Below, piece after piece: positions 34,868-44,087 of a stretch of DNA of 64,000 nt. The stretch spans positions 1,937,501 to 2,001,500 of the forward strand of contig NZ_JAUCBR010000004.1 in the NCBI RefSeq assembly GCF_034676725.1, given 5' to 3'. How positions within the stretch are numbered: position 1 is the stretch's first letter; each line of letters starts with the position of its first letter. Source of the stretch: Denitromonas sp. Its GTDB lineage: Bacteria > Pseudomonadota > Gammaproteobacteria > Burkholderiales > Rhodocyclaceae. The position numbers were made by a program, and so were the translations under genes. The notes under the pieces were generated by a model that saw only the letters and a program-made list of their open reading frames with translations, did not search any database and was not told where the DNA came from.

Positions 34868-36013
34868 TCAGGTGGCGGCGGCTTGCGGGCTGGTGAGGGT
34901 CTGGGGGAGGGCGCTGGCGGCCTTGTGGTGGTACATCGCCAGGTCGGCGCGGTGGATGATTTCGTCGGCCGTGGCGCCAGGGTAGGGGAACAGGCACAGC
35001 CCGACGCTGGCGCTGAGCGAGATGCCGGCGGGCAGGCTGTCGTCGCGCCGGGCGATGGCCGCCTGCAGGCGTTCGGCCCGCCGGGCCGCGTTGTCGCCGT
35101 CGGGCACGCCGGGCACCAGCACCACGAATTCGTCGCCGCCGAGCCGGGCCACGGTGTCGGTGTCGCGCACCGCCTCGCGCAGGTGCGCCGCGACGCGCCG
35201 GAGCGCCTGGTCGCCCACGGCATGGCCGTGGGCATCGTTGATGGGCTTGAAGTCGTTCAGGTCGACGAAGTACAGCGCATGTTGTGCCGTCGAGCGCTCG
35301 GCGCCGGCCAGCAGCTGGTTGATGCGGTCGTAGAGCAGTTCGCGGTTGGGCAGCCCGGTGAGGCTGTCGTGCAGCGCGCGGTCGAGGTGCTGGCGGCGCT
35401 CGTCTTCCAGCGCCTGCTTGTGCACGAACAGCCGCCGCCGCTGGCGCTCCACCATGTAGCCTGCGCTGCCGCCGATGAGGTTGGCGCAGATGATGAAGAA
35501 GTCCTGTGTGGCGAGCAGGTGGCGGGGGTAGTCGACCAGCGCGCCAAAGCACAGGTTGTAGGTCACCAGCAGCACCAGGTCGACCGCCAGCGCGTAGACG
35601 AAGCGGGTGCCGCTGAAGTTGTAGGTGAAGAAGGTGACGAGCACCACCACCGGGTAGTAGTGCGCCACCACCTCCAGCGGCATCAGCTGCATCATGGCGA
35701 TCAGCCCGAGGCCGCCGGTGAGCCCGTTGAGCGCCGGCAGCAGGTAGGCGCAGCGCCGGTAGTGCGCGGTGAAGGTGAGATAGATGAAGGCGATCGGGAT
35801 GAGCAGCGAGCCCAGGCGGATCGCCCACAGGGCGCCTTGGCCGGCGTCGGGCACATACCAGGCGTCGAGCACGAACAGCAGCACATACAGCGCGGGGCCG
35901 ATCACCAGCGCCGACCGCCACTGCAGGAGCATGCGTGGGTAGATGTCGTCGTCGTAGGCGCGTTCGAGCGCCGGGTCGCGGAACCGGAGCGTGAGCGGAT
36001 GAAGCCGTGTCAT
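34868..36013 (-). CDS. Membrane-bound diguanylate cyclase (GGDEF)
   Basis: The start at 36013 (MTRLHPLTLRFRDPALE) gives 381 residues. About six hydrophobic segments (residues about 30-185) form an N-terminal sensor. A short coiled linker (VERQRRRLFVHKQALEDERR) leads to a GGDEF domain with LTGLPNRELLYDRI and RLGGDEFVVL. An inhibitory I-site RxxD (RDTD) lies five residues before GGDEF, so product inhibition by c-di-GMP is expected. It is 59 bases upstream of arsR, on the same strand. Confidence 0.9.
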   Translation of the reverse strand: MTRLHPLTLRFRDPALERAYDDDIYPRMLLQWRSALVIGPALYVLLFVLDAWYVPDAGQGALWAIRLGSLLIPIAFIYLTFTAHYRRCAYLLPALNGLTGGLGLIAMMQLMPLEVVAHYYPVVVLVTFFTYNFSGTRFVYALAVDLVLLVTYNLCFGALVDYPRHLLATQDFFIICANLIGGSAGYMVERQRRRLFVHKQALEDERRQHLDRALHDSLTGLPNRELLYDRINQLLAGAERSTAQHALYFVDLNDFKPINDAHGHAVGDQALRRVAAHLREAVRDTDTVARLGGDEFVVLVPGVPDGDNAARRAERLQAAIARRDDSLPAGISLSASVGLCLFPYPGATADEIIHRADLAMYHHKAASALPQTLTSPQAAAT

Positions 36014-36144
36014 GGCGGAGTCATCGGTCGAGTGATACTCATATGGCGTGGTGTGCTCCAGCCAACGGCGCAGCGATACGGATCTTGAGCAGAAAATCGG
36101 CCCAGCCGGAGGAAAACCGCACACCGGCGGATGGCGCAACGCCA

Positions 36145-36177
36145 GAAAAACGCCAGCGCGGCGAGGCCGGCTGGCGT
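36145..36177 (-). terminator. Rho-independent terminator of the aminotransferase gene
   Basis: On the - strand ACGCCAGC (36177-36170) pairs with GCTGGCGT (36157-36150), followed by TTTTTC (36150-36145). It lies about 47 bases past the aminotransferase stop. Confidence 0.65.
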
Positions 36178-36223
36178 GTTGTCGTGCCGCGTGCGCCGGT
36201 TTGCGCGTACGCAGGCCGGGTGG

Positions 36224-37420
36224 TCAGCCCTTGAGCACCTCGGCGAACGCGTCGGCGACGTAATCCACGTTGCGGCTGTTGAGCCCGGCCACGCACATGC
36301 GGCCCGAGCCCACCAGATACACCGCAAACTCGTCGCGCAGGCGGTCCACCTGCTGCGGCGTCAGGCCGGTGTAGCTGAACATGCCGCGCTGGCTGATGAA
36401 GTAGCCGAAGTCGCGGCCGGGCACCTTGGCGCACAGCACCTCGTACAGCTTCTGGCGCATGGCCTTGATGCGCACCCGCATCTGGGCCACCTCGCCCACC
36501 CACTGGGTGTACAGCGCCGCGTCGTTCATCACCGCGGCGGTGATGGTGCCGCCGTGCAGCGGCGGGCTGGAGTAGTTGCGGCGCACGGTGAACTTCATCT
36601 GGCCCAGCACCCGCGCGGCCTCCTCGGCATCCTGGCATACCACCGACAAGCCGCCGCAGCGCTCGCCGTAGAAGGACAGATTCTTCGAAAACGAATTGCT
36701 GACCAGGAAGGACAGCCCCGCGTCGGCCATGGCGCGGATGGCAAAGGCATCGTCGTCGAGGTTGTCGCCGAAGCCCTGGTAGGCAATGTCGAGGAAGGGG
36801 ATGAGTTGCCGCTCGGCCAGCACCGGGATCAGCGTCGCCCACTGGTCTTGCGTCAGATCCACCCCGGTTGGGTTGTGGCAGCACGGATGCAGCAGCACGA
36901 TGCTCTTGGCCGGCAGCGTCTTGATGGCCGCCAGCATGGCCTCGAAGCGCAGTCCGCAGGTGGCCGGGTCGTAATAGGGGTAGTCATTCACCGTAATGCC
37001 CGCGCCGGCAAAGATCGAACGGTGGTTGTCCCAGGTCGGGTCGCTCACCCACAGCTGGCTGTCGGGGAAGTAGCGCTTGAGCAGGTCGGCGCCCACCTTG
37101 AGCGCGCCCGAGCCGCCAATGGTCTGGATGGTGGCGATGCGCCCGGCCTGCACCGCCGCGCTGTCGGCGCCGAAGAGCAGGCGCTGCACCGCCGCGCGAT
37201 AGCCGGCGTGGCCTTCCATCGGCAAGTAGGAACGCGGCGTGGGCGTCAGCGCCGCCCGTGCTTCGGCCCGCTGCACCGAATCGAGCAGCGGAATGCGGCC
37301 TTCCTCGTCGTAGTACAGGCCGATGCTGAGGTTGACCTTGTTCGGCCGCTCATCCTTCTGGAAGGTCTCGACCAGCGTCAGGATAGGATCGCCGGCATAG
37401 GGGTCGATATGTTCGAACAT
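36224..37420 (-). CDS. tyrB: Aromatic/aspartate aminotransferase, TyrB type
   Basis: A 398-residue PLP enzyme of the class I aspartate/aromatic group. MFEHIDPYAGDPILTL is the classical N-terminus. SKNLSFYGERCGGLS carries the PLP lysine, HPCCHNPTGVDL the Asn/Pro loop and RRNYSSPPLHGG the substrate arginine region. It transfers amino groups between aromatic amino acids or aspartate and 2-oxoglutarate. tyrB versus aspC cannot be settled by eye. It is divergent from the MBL-fold gene and ends at a clear terminator. Confidence 0.88.
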   Translation of the reverse strand: MFEHIDPYAGDPILTLVETFQKDERPNKVNLSIGLYYDEEGRIPLLDSVQRAEARAALTPTPRSYLPMEGHAGYRAAVQRLLFGADSAAVQAGRIATIQTIGGSGALKVGADLLKRYFPDSQLWVSDPTWDNHRSIFAGAGITVNDYPYYDPATCGLRFEAMLAAIKTLPAKSIVLLHPCCHNPTGVDLTQDQWATLIPVLAERQLIPFLDIAYQGFGDNLDDDAFAIRAMADAGLSFLVSNSFSKNLSFYGERCGGLSVVCQDAEEAARVLGQMKFTVRRNYSSPPLHGGTITAAVMNDAALYTQWVGEVAQMRVRIKAMRQKLYEVLCAKVPGRDFGYFISQRGMFSYTGLTPQQVDRLRDEFAVYLVGSGRMCVAGLNSRNVDYVADAFAEVLKG

Positions 37421-37692
37421 GCGCTTTTGGGCTCTCGAAACGGGTGAATGAGGTTGCGCACCAGCGCGGTGCGCGGTGTGTCATTGGAATGCAAGTGTGC
37501 GGGGGGAGGCAAGTTGACGGTGGCGGCTTGGCCGTGCGCGAGGGCACTCATCGCCGCCGACCGGTTTGCCCATGGTTTGCCAACGCCCACGCGTCTGAGA
37601 TTGCGGCGCTGCAACAATCGCCCAGCCTGGTTCGTGCTAGGTTTTCTCTGCGGGTCCAAAAAAAGCACAACTTTGCCCAACAGGAGAACAGC
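37421..37692. other. Divergent intergenic region
   Basis: This 272-bp region serves an aminotransferase gene (-) and an exported MBL-fold gene (+). It is AT-rich near 37655-37675, with a run of A before CAGGAG at 37681. No clear operator was found. Confidence 0.45.
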
Positions 37693-38655
37693 ATGAAAAT
37701 CACTTCAGTACTCGGCGCTCTGGCCATGGGCGCCCTGGTCGCACATCCTGCGTTTGCCGCCAACGTGAAGGTCACACCGCTGGGCGGGCAGGATGGCGAA
37801 TTCTGCGTGCTCGACCGCGCCCTGATTTTCGAAGACCCCAACGGCACCCGCCTGCTCTACGACCCCGGCCGCACCGTGGCCGGCGCAGACGACCCGCGCC
37901 TGGGCAAGATCGACGTCGTCCTCGTCAGCCACATGCATGGCGACCACATTGGCGACAAGCACACCCAGGCGCCCAATGCCGGTGCCTGCGACAAGCCCGA
38001 CATGTCCGTGTCGGCGGTGCCCAACACACTGGCGGTGAATATCGCGCTGGCCAAGAACGCCAAGATCGTCACCGGCAGCGAAATGCCGGCCTTCTTCGCC
38101 AACAAGCTCAAGAACAATGGCGGCGACCCGAAAAATTCCGTCCTCGCCCGCTTCGGCGCCAGCCAGACCATCGGCGGCGTCACCATCGCCACGGTGACCG
38201 CCATCCACAGCAATGGCGTCGACGGCGACCTGGTCGGCGGCGATTTCGGCACGCGCCTGAAAGAAGCCGGCCTCTCCGCCTATGTCGGCGAAGCCACCGG
38301 CTATGTGCTCAAGTTCAGCAACGGCCTCGTCGCCTATCTGTCGGGCGACACCGGTATCACCGGCGATCAGGACAAGGTCGTGCGTGGCCACTACAAGGCC
38401 AAACTGGCCGTCATCAACATCGGCGACACCTTCACCACCGGCCCCACCGAAGCCGCCTATGTGATCAACGACCTGGTCAAACCCGCCTCGGTCATCGTCT
38501 CCCACGCCAACGAACCGGCCACCGAGGGCGGCAAGGTCAAGGCTGGCACCCGCACGGAAAGCTTCATCAAGGCCACCAAGGTGCCGGTGCATGTGCCGCT
38601 ATCGGGGAAGACGATGGAGTTTGATGGGGGCGGGGGGTGTGTTGTGGGGTGTTGA
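37693..38655 (+). CDS. Exported MBL-fold metallo-hydrolase
   Basis: A 320-residue protein with a signal peptide (MKITSVLGALAMGALVAHPAFA). The metal motif HMHGDH (SHMHGDHIGD) and the later SGDTG and SHANEP histidine/aspartate positions fit the UlaG-like metallo-beta-lactamase fold. The start at 37693 follows CAGGAG. The periplasmic location and unknown substrate leave the role open (lactonase or phosphodiesterase-like). The C-terminal tail is GC-rich (DGGGGCVVGC). Confidence 0.85.
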   Translation: MKITSVLGALAMGALVAHPAFAANVKVTPLGGQDGEFCVLDRALIFEDPNGTRLLYDPGRTVAGADDPRLGKIDVVLVSHMHGDHIGDKHTQAPNAGACDKPDMSVSAVPNTLAVNIALAKNAKIVTGSEMPAFFANKLKNNGGDPKNSVLARFGASQTIGGVTIATVTAIHSNGVDGDLVGGDFGTRLKEAGLSAYVGEATGYVLKFSNGLVAYLSGDTGITGDQDKVVRGHYKAKLAVINIGDTFTTGPTEAAYVINDLVKPASVIVSHANEPATEGGKVKAGTRTESFIKATKVPVHVPLSGKTMEFDGGGGCVVGC

Positions 38656-38732
38656 TTGGTTGTTCTAATGATGCGGACGGGGCGGTGCGGATAGTCGCGC
38701 CGCCCTGCGTCTTTCGCAAGCGTAGCCAGGAA

Positions 38733-38779
38733 AAGGCCTGCAGGGCCGCCTCCGGGGTTTGTCGGAGGATCGGCCGCTG
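38733..38779. repeat. 47-bp repeat flanking the nuclease module (left)
   Basis: It matches 37 of 47 bases of 41618-41664 in the same orientation (both begin AAGGCC and end CCGCTG). It lies just outside the stop of the putative nuclease gene. Confidence 0.6.
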
Positions 38780-38822
38780 CGCTTCTTGCACCACGCCCAG
38801 GGACAGGATCGATGACTCGAAT

Positions 38823-40103
38823 TCAAATCCCGTAGCGCCGCTTCAGAGCATCCCGTCTGTACCCGCTGATCTCTTTCGCAGTATCCGATTTGAGCAATCC
38901 GCCGAACGACCAATTTGCCAGCGCGCCTCCAACCGCGGTGCCTACGAAGCCACACCCGGCGGAAGCCCATGGGTTAGCGGTTGCAAGTCCGCACGCCGTC
39001 GCACCTGCATAACCCCCTCCCGCCGCAGAGACTGCGATCACGGATTTGGCGGTTGCAATTTGCCACATGCGGGCTGAGGAGATCATGCCACGGCGATGGT
39101 CCATCCAGTCCGTCGCGAGATCGACCGCAAAAATGGTGACGGTAACCAAAGCCAAACTTGATGCAATACGTGGCGCTTGGCTGCTCGACAAGCGACTGCC
39201 TATGCTGCCCCATGTCGATCGTCCAGATGATGCTCGCGCCATGCCGTGGCGCAGGGCCCGCGTAGCGGCGGTCCCGCGGACAAAATTGTTTAAATTGACA
39301 GTGGCCACGCGAGCGACGGGAAAAGCTCCCTGGGGACTCCTCCGTGATGCGTTTGCCGGTGTCGCGGCAACTGATTGCTCAATACGTGTTAGCGCGTCGG
39401 AAAACCGTGTTGTCCCGACCGGCAATTGGCGCCCTGTGCCCACGTTGGCGAGCACCACGACCCCACGCCGGGTGGCGTACCGGCGAATTTCGGGAGTGAC
39501 CGAACGGCGGTTGATCCAGATCTGCTGCTCGCCCGTCAATCGAGCCTCTTTCGCCATTTTTGAAATCTGGTGCTTGAGCTTGGCCTCATTCGTCACTTGA
39601 GATCGCAGCGAGTAGTCCTTGACCTCCAACCGAATGACTCGGCCCGTTTTTTTGTGCCGAAACAGGATATCCGCATCCGTCTTGCCCCAAGGGCGATCGA
39701 GCTTGCGACCCATCTCGATTAATTCAAAGCGGCGATCTGCGTGAATGTTGGCCGCGTATAACACCTCACGCACATAGCCCTTGCGCTGAGACATGCTAGA
39801 CGAAGCCAGCAAACGCACATTGCGCTCGACCCCGGGGATGCGCGGGTCGAGCGCCAACCTGCCTTCAAAGTTGTTGAAAATGCGCTGGAGCCCACGTTCG
39901 CCCAGGGGGCCTGAACGAACCACCGCGCGCATGGCCGCCCGACGCTGGCTCAGGCTCGGTTCGGTTGCCAGCAGGTGCTCGTGCCAGGTCTTGATCTCCT
40001 GGTAGGTGCCGCCTACCCGTGGTTTTGCAACGGCCTGTGCCAATGCAACACTGCTGACGAACACAGCAAGGCAGGCCAGCAAGGTTTTCGACAAGTGGGG
40101 CAT
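38823..40103 (-). CDS. Exported protein with PD-(D/E)xK nuclease-like motif
   Basis: A 426-residue protein with a signal peptide (cut near ALAQA, residue 23-24). Residues 110-165 form a restriction-endonuclease-like pattern: E113 in a helix, D143/D145 in KTDADILF and E160-x-K162 in IRLEVKDY, followed by a helix and WINRR. Residues about 353-395 are Gly/Ala-rich and hydrophobic, like a glycine-zipper membrane segment. The ATG overlaps the stop of the partner gene (ATGA). GC content is lower than in flanking genes. Nuclease function is inference from the motif; I know no named family. Confidence 0.62.
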   Translation of the reverse strand: MPHLSKTLLACLAVFVSSVALAQAVAKPRVGGTYQEIKTWHEHLLATEPSLSQRRAAMRAVVRSGPLGERGLQRIFNNFEGRLALDPRIPGVERNVRLLASSSMSQRKGYVREVLYAANIHADRRFELIEMGRKLDRPWGKTDADILFRHKKTGRVIRLEVKDYSLRSQVTNEAKLKHQISKMAKEARLTGEQQIWINRRSVTPEIRRYATRRGVVVLANVGTGRQLPVGTTRFSDALTRIEQSVAATPANASRRSPQGAFPVARVATVNLNNFVRGTAATRALRHGMARASSGRSTWGSIGSRLSSSQAPRIASSLALVTVTIFAVDLATDWMDHRRGMISSARMWQIATAKSVIAVSAAGGGYAGATACGLATANPWASAGCGFVGTAVGGALANWSFGGLLKSDTAKEISGYRRDALKRRYGI

Positions 40104-41455
40104 CAGGTGGCCCCAAGTGGCTTCTTGCTTGAACTGGCAAACGCATCCACCACGCGTTTCTTGTGAGCCATGTCGAGACGGGCAAAGCGCTCGCTGAAGA
40201 TCTCCTGGTACCACTCTGCGACGGCCACATCGAGGAGGCGGACATCAATGACGCTGAGATACTGGATCATGTCTCGAGTGAGCACGTCTTGCGCACTTGA
40301 GACCGCGCTCTTCACTTCGTTACCAAGAACCCGTTCGAGCCCCTCCTTGGTCTTCGTTATAGGCGAAACCTCTTTCAGTGGCGAAACTGCGTCGATCTGT
40401 GTAAGCGCCCAACGCTGATAGTCATTGAATTCACTCTTGCTACGTTTATTCGCCGCATCCGCCAGTTCCGATAAAGCGTTATCGACCCTCTGGCGCAAAC
40501 CATCAATCTGAGTCTTTAGCTGAGCATCCTGAATCGAAGCGCTCAATGCATCGATCTGCAGCGCCTGAAGCTCTAGCTGAAAGCCGGCGGCAAACCGCTC
40601 CTTCAGGTCAGGCGCCGAAATCTTTTCGAGCACCGGCCATTGGCGCGTCAGCACCTCGGCTCGACGCGTCAGTCCAAGCAGCTCGCGCCGATTGCTCAGC
40701 TGAGCACGCAATGCCTCAAAAGCAGGGTTCTCAAAATCTGCAAGTAACGCCAGTGCTTCTTCGGGATCGGACTCCCCCTTGAGCGCCTTTTCGGAAACCA
40801 GCACTGCCTCCTGCTGAAGCTTGGCGCGCAGCAAACGCGCCATTTCTGCCTGACGATCGATTAACTTCTTTACTAGCGCATCAGATGCATTCATCGGTCG
40901 ATTGGCCATGAGCGACTCGGCTTGCCCGATACGCGTATCCAATGCCTCGACATCTTCTGGCAACAGCTCCTGAACAAGCGCCAGCACTTGCAACGACCAA
41001 TACGCAGGAACGAACCTCGGCACCAACGCCTCCTGAACCCACGGCGGCGAAGCTTCCAGCACCGCATGCAGTTCGCTCATGCGCGCCTCCACCGCAGCGG
41101 CATCCGCAGGCCAAGATTCAGGGGCGGCCAACTGCCGTTCAATCTCATCAAAAACACGCGTCGTCTCCGCGGGAAGCGCCAGCGGCAAGGCTTTGCCGAG
41201 GCTGCGATGGAGCAAGGCGTTTTGTTGAGAAGAAGCGGTTGTGACGGCAGCCACCGCAGCGCTCAGCTGGTGCAATTCAGCGATAAGCCGTCCTTCGCGA
41301 TCGTTTTGGATACTGTCGAGTGCGTCGAGGCGCTCCTGAAATCGATGTTGTTGATAGATCAGCCCCCCGCACAGAATCGCGACCAGAAACAGAAGTACGG
41401 CGTGCAGTCCGCGCCAATTCGGTTGTGCGTTTGTAGCCTGGTTCGATTCAGCCAT
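40103..41455 (-). CDS. Membrane-anchored coiled-coil protein, unknown
   Basis: A 450-residue protein; the start at 41455 (MAESNQATNAQPNW) has GGAG upstream. One transmembrane helix (about residues 17-36, LHAVLLFLVAILCGGLIY) is followed by a long helical, coiled-coil-rich domain (FQERLDALDSIQNDREGRL and later Ala/Glu/Leu-rich repeats). No enzymatic motif. It is translationally coupled to the putative exported nuclease, so the two probably act together. Codon use and GC are lower than in neighbours, suggesting acquisition. Confidence 0.62.
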   Translation of the reverse strand: MAESNQATNAQPNWRGLHAVLLFLVAILCGGLIYQQHRFQERLDALDSIQNDREGRLIAELHQLSAAVAAVTTASSQQNALLHRSLGKALPLALPAETTRVFDEIERQLAAPESWPADAAAVEARMSELHAVLEASPPWVQEALVPRFVPAYWSLQVLALVQELLPEDVEALDTRIGQAESLMANRPMNASDALVKKLIDRQAEMARLLRAKLQQEAVLVSEKALKGESDPEEALALLADFENPAFEALRAQLSNRRELLGLTRRAEVLTRQWPVLEKISAPDLKERFAAGFQLELQALQIDALSASIQDAQLKTQIDGLRQRVDNALSELADAANKRSKSEFNDYQRWALTQIDAVSPLKEVSPITKTKEGLERVLGNEVKSAVSSAQDVLTRDMIQYLSVIDVRLLDVAVAEWYQEIFSERFARLDMAHKKRVVDAFASSSKKPLGAT

Positions 41456-41617
41456 GCAACATTCTCCATGCATTTTTTTGACCATGATAACGACGGCTCG
41501 GGGTGGCCGGTGATGACTTGCTTCACGCCACGACGAAGGATCGCTTCTCTTGCGTATGCATTGTTACGCGACGACTGGCTCAGGAGATGAGCCACCCAAG
41601 GCGGGCGAAGCCCGGAC

Positions 41618-41664
41618 AAGGCCCGTAGGGCCGCCTCTGGGATTCATCAGCGGATCAACCGCTG
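41618..41664. repeat. 47-bp repeat flanking the nuclease module (right)
   Basis: A direct-orientation copy of 38733-38779 (37 of 47 identical). It is part of a longer palindromic element that ends in TATCCGGGCTACG at about 41690-41701. Confidence 0.6.
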
Positions 41665-41779
41665 GCCCTGGATTTTCGCTTCGCTCTATCCGGGCTACGA
41701 ATTCAGCGCCTGCCTTGGCGCCAAAACAGCACCGGTAGGTCGAGCCGACCAACGACCGCCGCTGACCCGCCGCCCGTGA

Positions 41780-41816
41780 ACAAAAAACGCCAGCCCGGCA
41801 CCCCCAGGCTGGCGTT
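41780..41816 (-). terminator. Rho-independent terminator of malate synthase gene
   Basis: On the - strand AACGCCAGCC (41816-41807) pairs with GGCTGGCGTT (41795-41786), followed by TTTTTT. It lies 24 bases after the glcB stop. Confidence 0.85.
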
Positions 41817-41839
41817 TCTCTTTACAGCAAGCGGTCGGC

Positions 41840-43993
41840 TTACAGCGCCTTCACCGACAAGCGATGCGCATGCAGCAGCGGCTCGGTGTAGCCGCTGGGT
41901 TGCTGGCAGCCCTTGAAGACCAGGTCGCAGGCGGCTTCGAAGGCGATGCCGTCGTAGGCGGGGGCCATGGGGCGGTAGGCGGGGTCGCCAGCGTTCTGGG
42001 CGTCGACCACCTTGGCCATTTTCTTCATGGTCTCGAGCACCTGTTCGATGGTGCAGATGCCGTGGCGCAGCCAGTTGGCGATGTGCTGGCTGGAGATGCG
42101 CAGGGTGGCGCGGTCTTCCATGAGGCCGACGTTGTTGATGTCCGGTACCTTGGAGCAGCCCACGCCCTGGTCGACCCAGCGCACGACGTAGCCGAGGATG
42201 CCCTGGGCGTTATTGTCGAGTTCTTTCTGGATCTCGTCGGCGGTGAGTTTCTGGTCGCCCAGCAGCGGGATGTCGAGGATGTCGTCCACATTGGCCGGGG
42301 TGCGGCTGCGCAGTTCGGCCTGCACGTCGAAGACGTTGATCTGGTGGTAGTGCAGGGCGTGCAGGGTGGCGGCGGTGGGCGAGGGCACCCAGGCGGTGTT
42401 GGCGCCGGACTTGGGATGGCCGATCTTGGCCACCATCATGTCGGCCATGTTGTCGGGCACCGGCCACATGCCCTTGCCGATCTGCGCGCGGCCGGGCAGG
42501 CCGCAGGCGAGGCCGACGTCGACGTTCTGGTCTTCGTAGGCGAGGATCCACTTCATGGTCTTGAGCTTGGCCTTGGGCGCAAAGGGGCCGGCCTCCATGC
42601 TGGTGTGGATTTCGTCGCCGGTGCGGTCGAGGAAGCCGGTGTTGATGAACACCACGCGCTCCTTGGCGGCGCGGATGCATTCCTTGAGGTTGACCGAGGT
42701 GCGGCGCTCTTCGTCCATGATGCCGACCTTGAGCGTGTTTTTCGGCAGGCCGAGGGCTTGCTCGACACGGCCGAACAGTTCGACGGTGAAGGCGACTTCT
42801 TCCGGCCCGTGCATCTTGGGCTTGACGATGTTCACGCTGCCCGAGGTGGAGTTGCGGAAGGGGGCGTTGCCCTTGAGGTCGTGGATCGCGGCGCAGGCGG
42901 TGAACATGGCGTCCATGATGCCTTCGGGGATCTGGTGGCCGTCGGCAGCGATGATGGCCGGGTTGGTCATCAGGTGGCCCACGTTGCGCACGAACAGCAT
43001 GGCGCGGCCCTTGAGGGTGAGCTTGCTGCCGTCGGGCGCGGTGTAGACGCGGTCGGGGTTCATGCGGCGGGTGAAGGTCTTGCCGCCCTTGCTCATCTCC
43101 TCGCTCAGCGTGCCTTTCATCAGGCCCAGCCAGTTGCCATAGGCCAGCGCCTTGTCTTCGGCATCGACGGCGGCCACGGAGTCTTCGCAGTCCATGATGG
43201 TGGTCAGTGCGGCCTCGACCAGCACGTCCTTGATGCCGGCGGGGTCGGTCTTGCCGATCGGGTGGTGGCGGTCGAACTGGATCTCGAAGTGCAGGCCGTG
43301 CTGCTTGAGCAGCACCGAGGCGGTGTCGCCCTGGTGGTAGCCGACGAACTGCGCCGGGTCGGCCAGGCTGGTGGTGGTGCCGTCCTTGAGCGTGACCACC
43401 AGCTTGCCGTCGACCACGGCGTAGTCGGTGGCGTCCTTGTGGCTGGCGTCGACCAGCGTGGCGGCGTCGTCGAGGAAGTCGCGGGCGTATTCCACCACCT
43501 TGGCGCCGCGCACCGGGTTGTACTCCGCGCCCTTTTCGGCGCCGTTGGTTTCGGGCAGCACGTCGGTGCCGTAAAGCGCGTCATACAGGCTGCCCCAGCG
43601 GGCGTTGGCGGCGTTGAGCGCAAAGCGCGCGTTCATCACCGGCACCACCAGCTGCGGGCCGGCCTGGGTGGCGATCTCGGGCTCGACGTTTTCGGTCTCG
43701 ATCTTGAAGTCCGGGCCCTCGGGCACGAGGTAGCCGATCTCGGTCAGGAAGGCCTTGTAGGCGGCAAAGTCGCCCTTGCCGTTGGCCTGGTGCCAGGTGT
43801 CGATCTTGGCCTGCAGTGCGTCGCGCTTGGCGAGCAGGGCGCGGTTCTTCGGCGCCAGGTCATTGACGATGCCCTCCAGCCCCGACCAGAACTGCTCGGC
43901 GGTGACGCCGGTGCCCGGCAGGATGTCGTTCTCAAGCAGTTGCTTCAGCGCGTTGGCGACCTGCATGCCGCCGATCTGGGTATGTGTGCTCAT
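41840..43993 (-). CDS. glcB: Malate synthase G
   Basis: At 717 residues this is the normal length for the G isoform. It condenses glyoxylate and acetyl-CoA to malate. Recognisable parts are ATTIMDCEDSVAAVDAEDK (metal/acid region), FINTGFLDRTGDEIHTSMEAG, RAQIGKGMWPVPDNMADM and the LEDRATLR-like segment MEDRATLRISSQHIANWLRHG. It is monocistronic, ended by a strong terminator. It allows growth on C2 units such as glycolate or acetate and on acetyl-CoA from aromatic degradation. Confidence 0.95.
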   Translation of the reverse strand: MSTHTQIGGMQVANALKQLLENDILPGTGVTAEQFWSGLEGIVNDLAPKNRALLAKRDALQAKIDTWHQANGKGDFAAYKAFLTEIGYLVPEGPDFKIETENVEPEIATQAGPQLVVPVMNARFALNAANARWGSLYDALYGTDVLPETNGAEKGAEYNPVRGAKVVEYARDFLDDAATLVDASHKDATDYAVVDGKLVVTLKDGTTTSLADPAQFVGYHQGDTASVLLKQHGLHFEIQFDRHHPIGKTDPAGIKDVLVEAALTTIMDCEDSVAAVDAEDKALAYGNWLGLMKGTLSEEMSKGGKTFTRRMNPDRVYTAPDGSKLTLKGRAMLFVRNVGHLMTNPAIIAADGHQIPEGIMDAMFTACAAIHDLKGNAPFRNSTSGSVNIVKPKMHGPEEVAFTVELFGRVEQALGLPKNTLKVGIMDEERRTSVNLKECIRAAKERVVFINTGFLDRTGDEIHTSMEAGPFAPKAKLKTMKWILAYEDQNVDVGLACGLPGRAQIGKGMWPVPDNMADMMVAKIGHPKSGANTAWVPSPTAATLHALHYHQINVFDVQAELRSRTPANVDDILDIPLLGDQKLTADEIQKELDNNAQGILGYVVRWVDQGVGCSKVPDINNVGLMEDRATLRISSQHIANWLRHGICTIEQVLETMKKMAKVVDAQNAGDPAYRPMAPAYDGIAFEAACDLVFKGCQQPSGYTEPLLHAHRLSVKAL

Positions 43994-44087
43994 CAGCCTG
44001 GACCTCAGTGTTGCACCGGCCGCGGGGCCGGCGGATTCAAATGGATGCGTGCCATTCTAAAGCGTCGCGATGGTTTTATCTAATGTC

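Larger units (their letters stand above)
41456..41839. other. Gene-free stretch with repeats and terminator
   Basis: This 384-bp gap holds the promoter region of the coiled-coil gene next to 41456, a repeat element around 41600-41705 and the malate synthase terminator. No convincing gene. Confidence 0.6.

Noticed and set aside
41864..44083. A + strand frame of about 739 residues opposite malate synthase
   Set aside because: Low-complexity Gly/Val/His-rich shadow of glcB with no start signal or recognisable domain.
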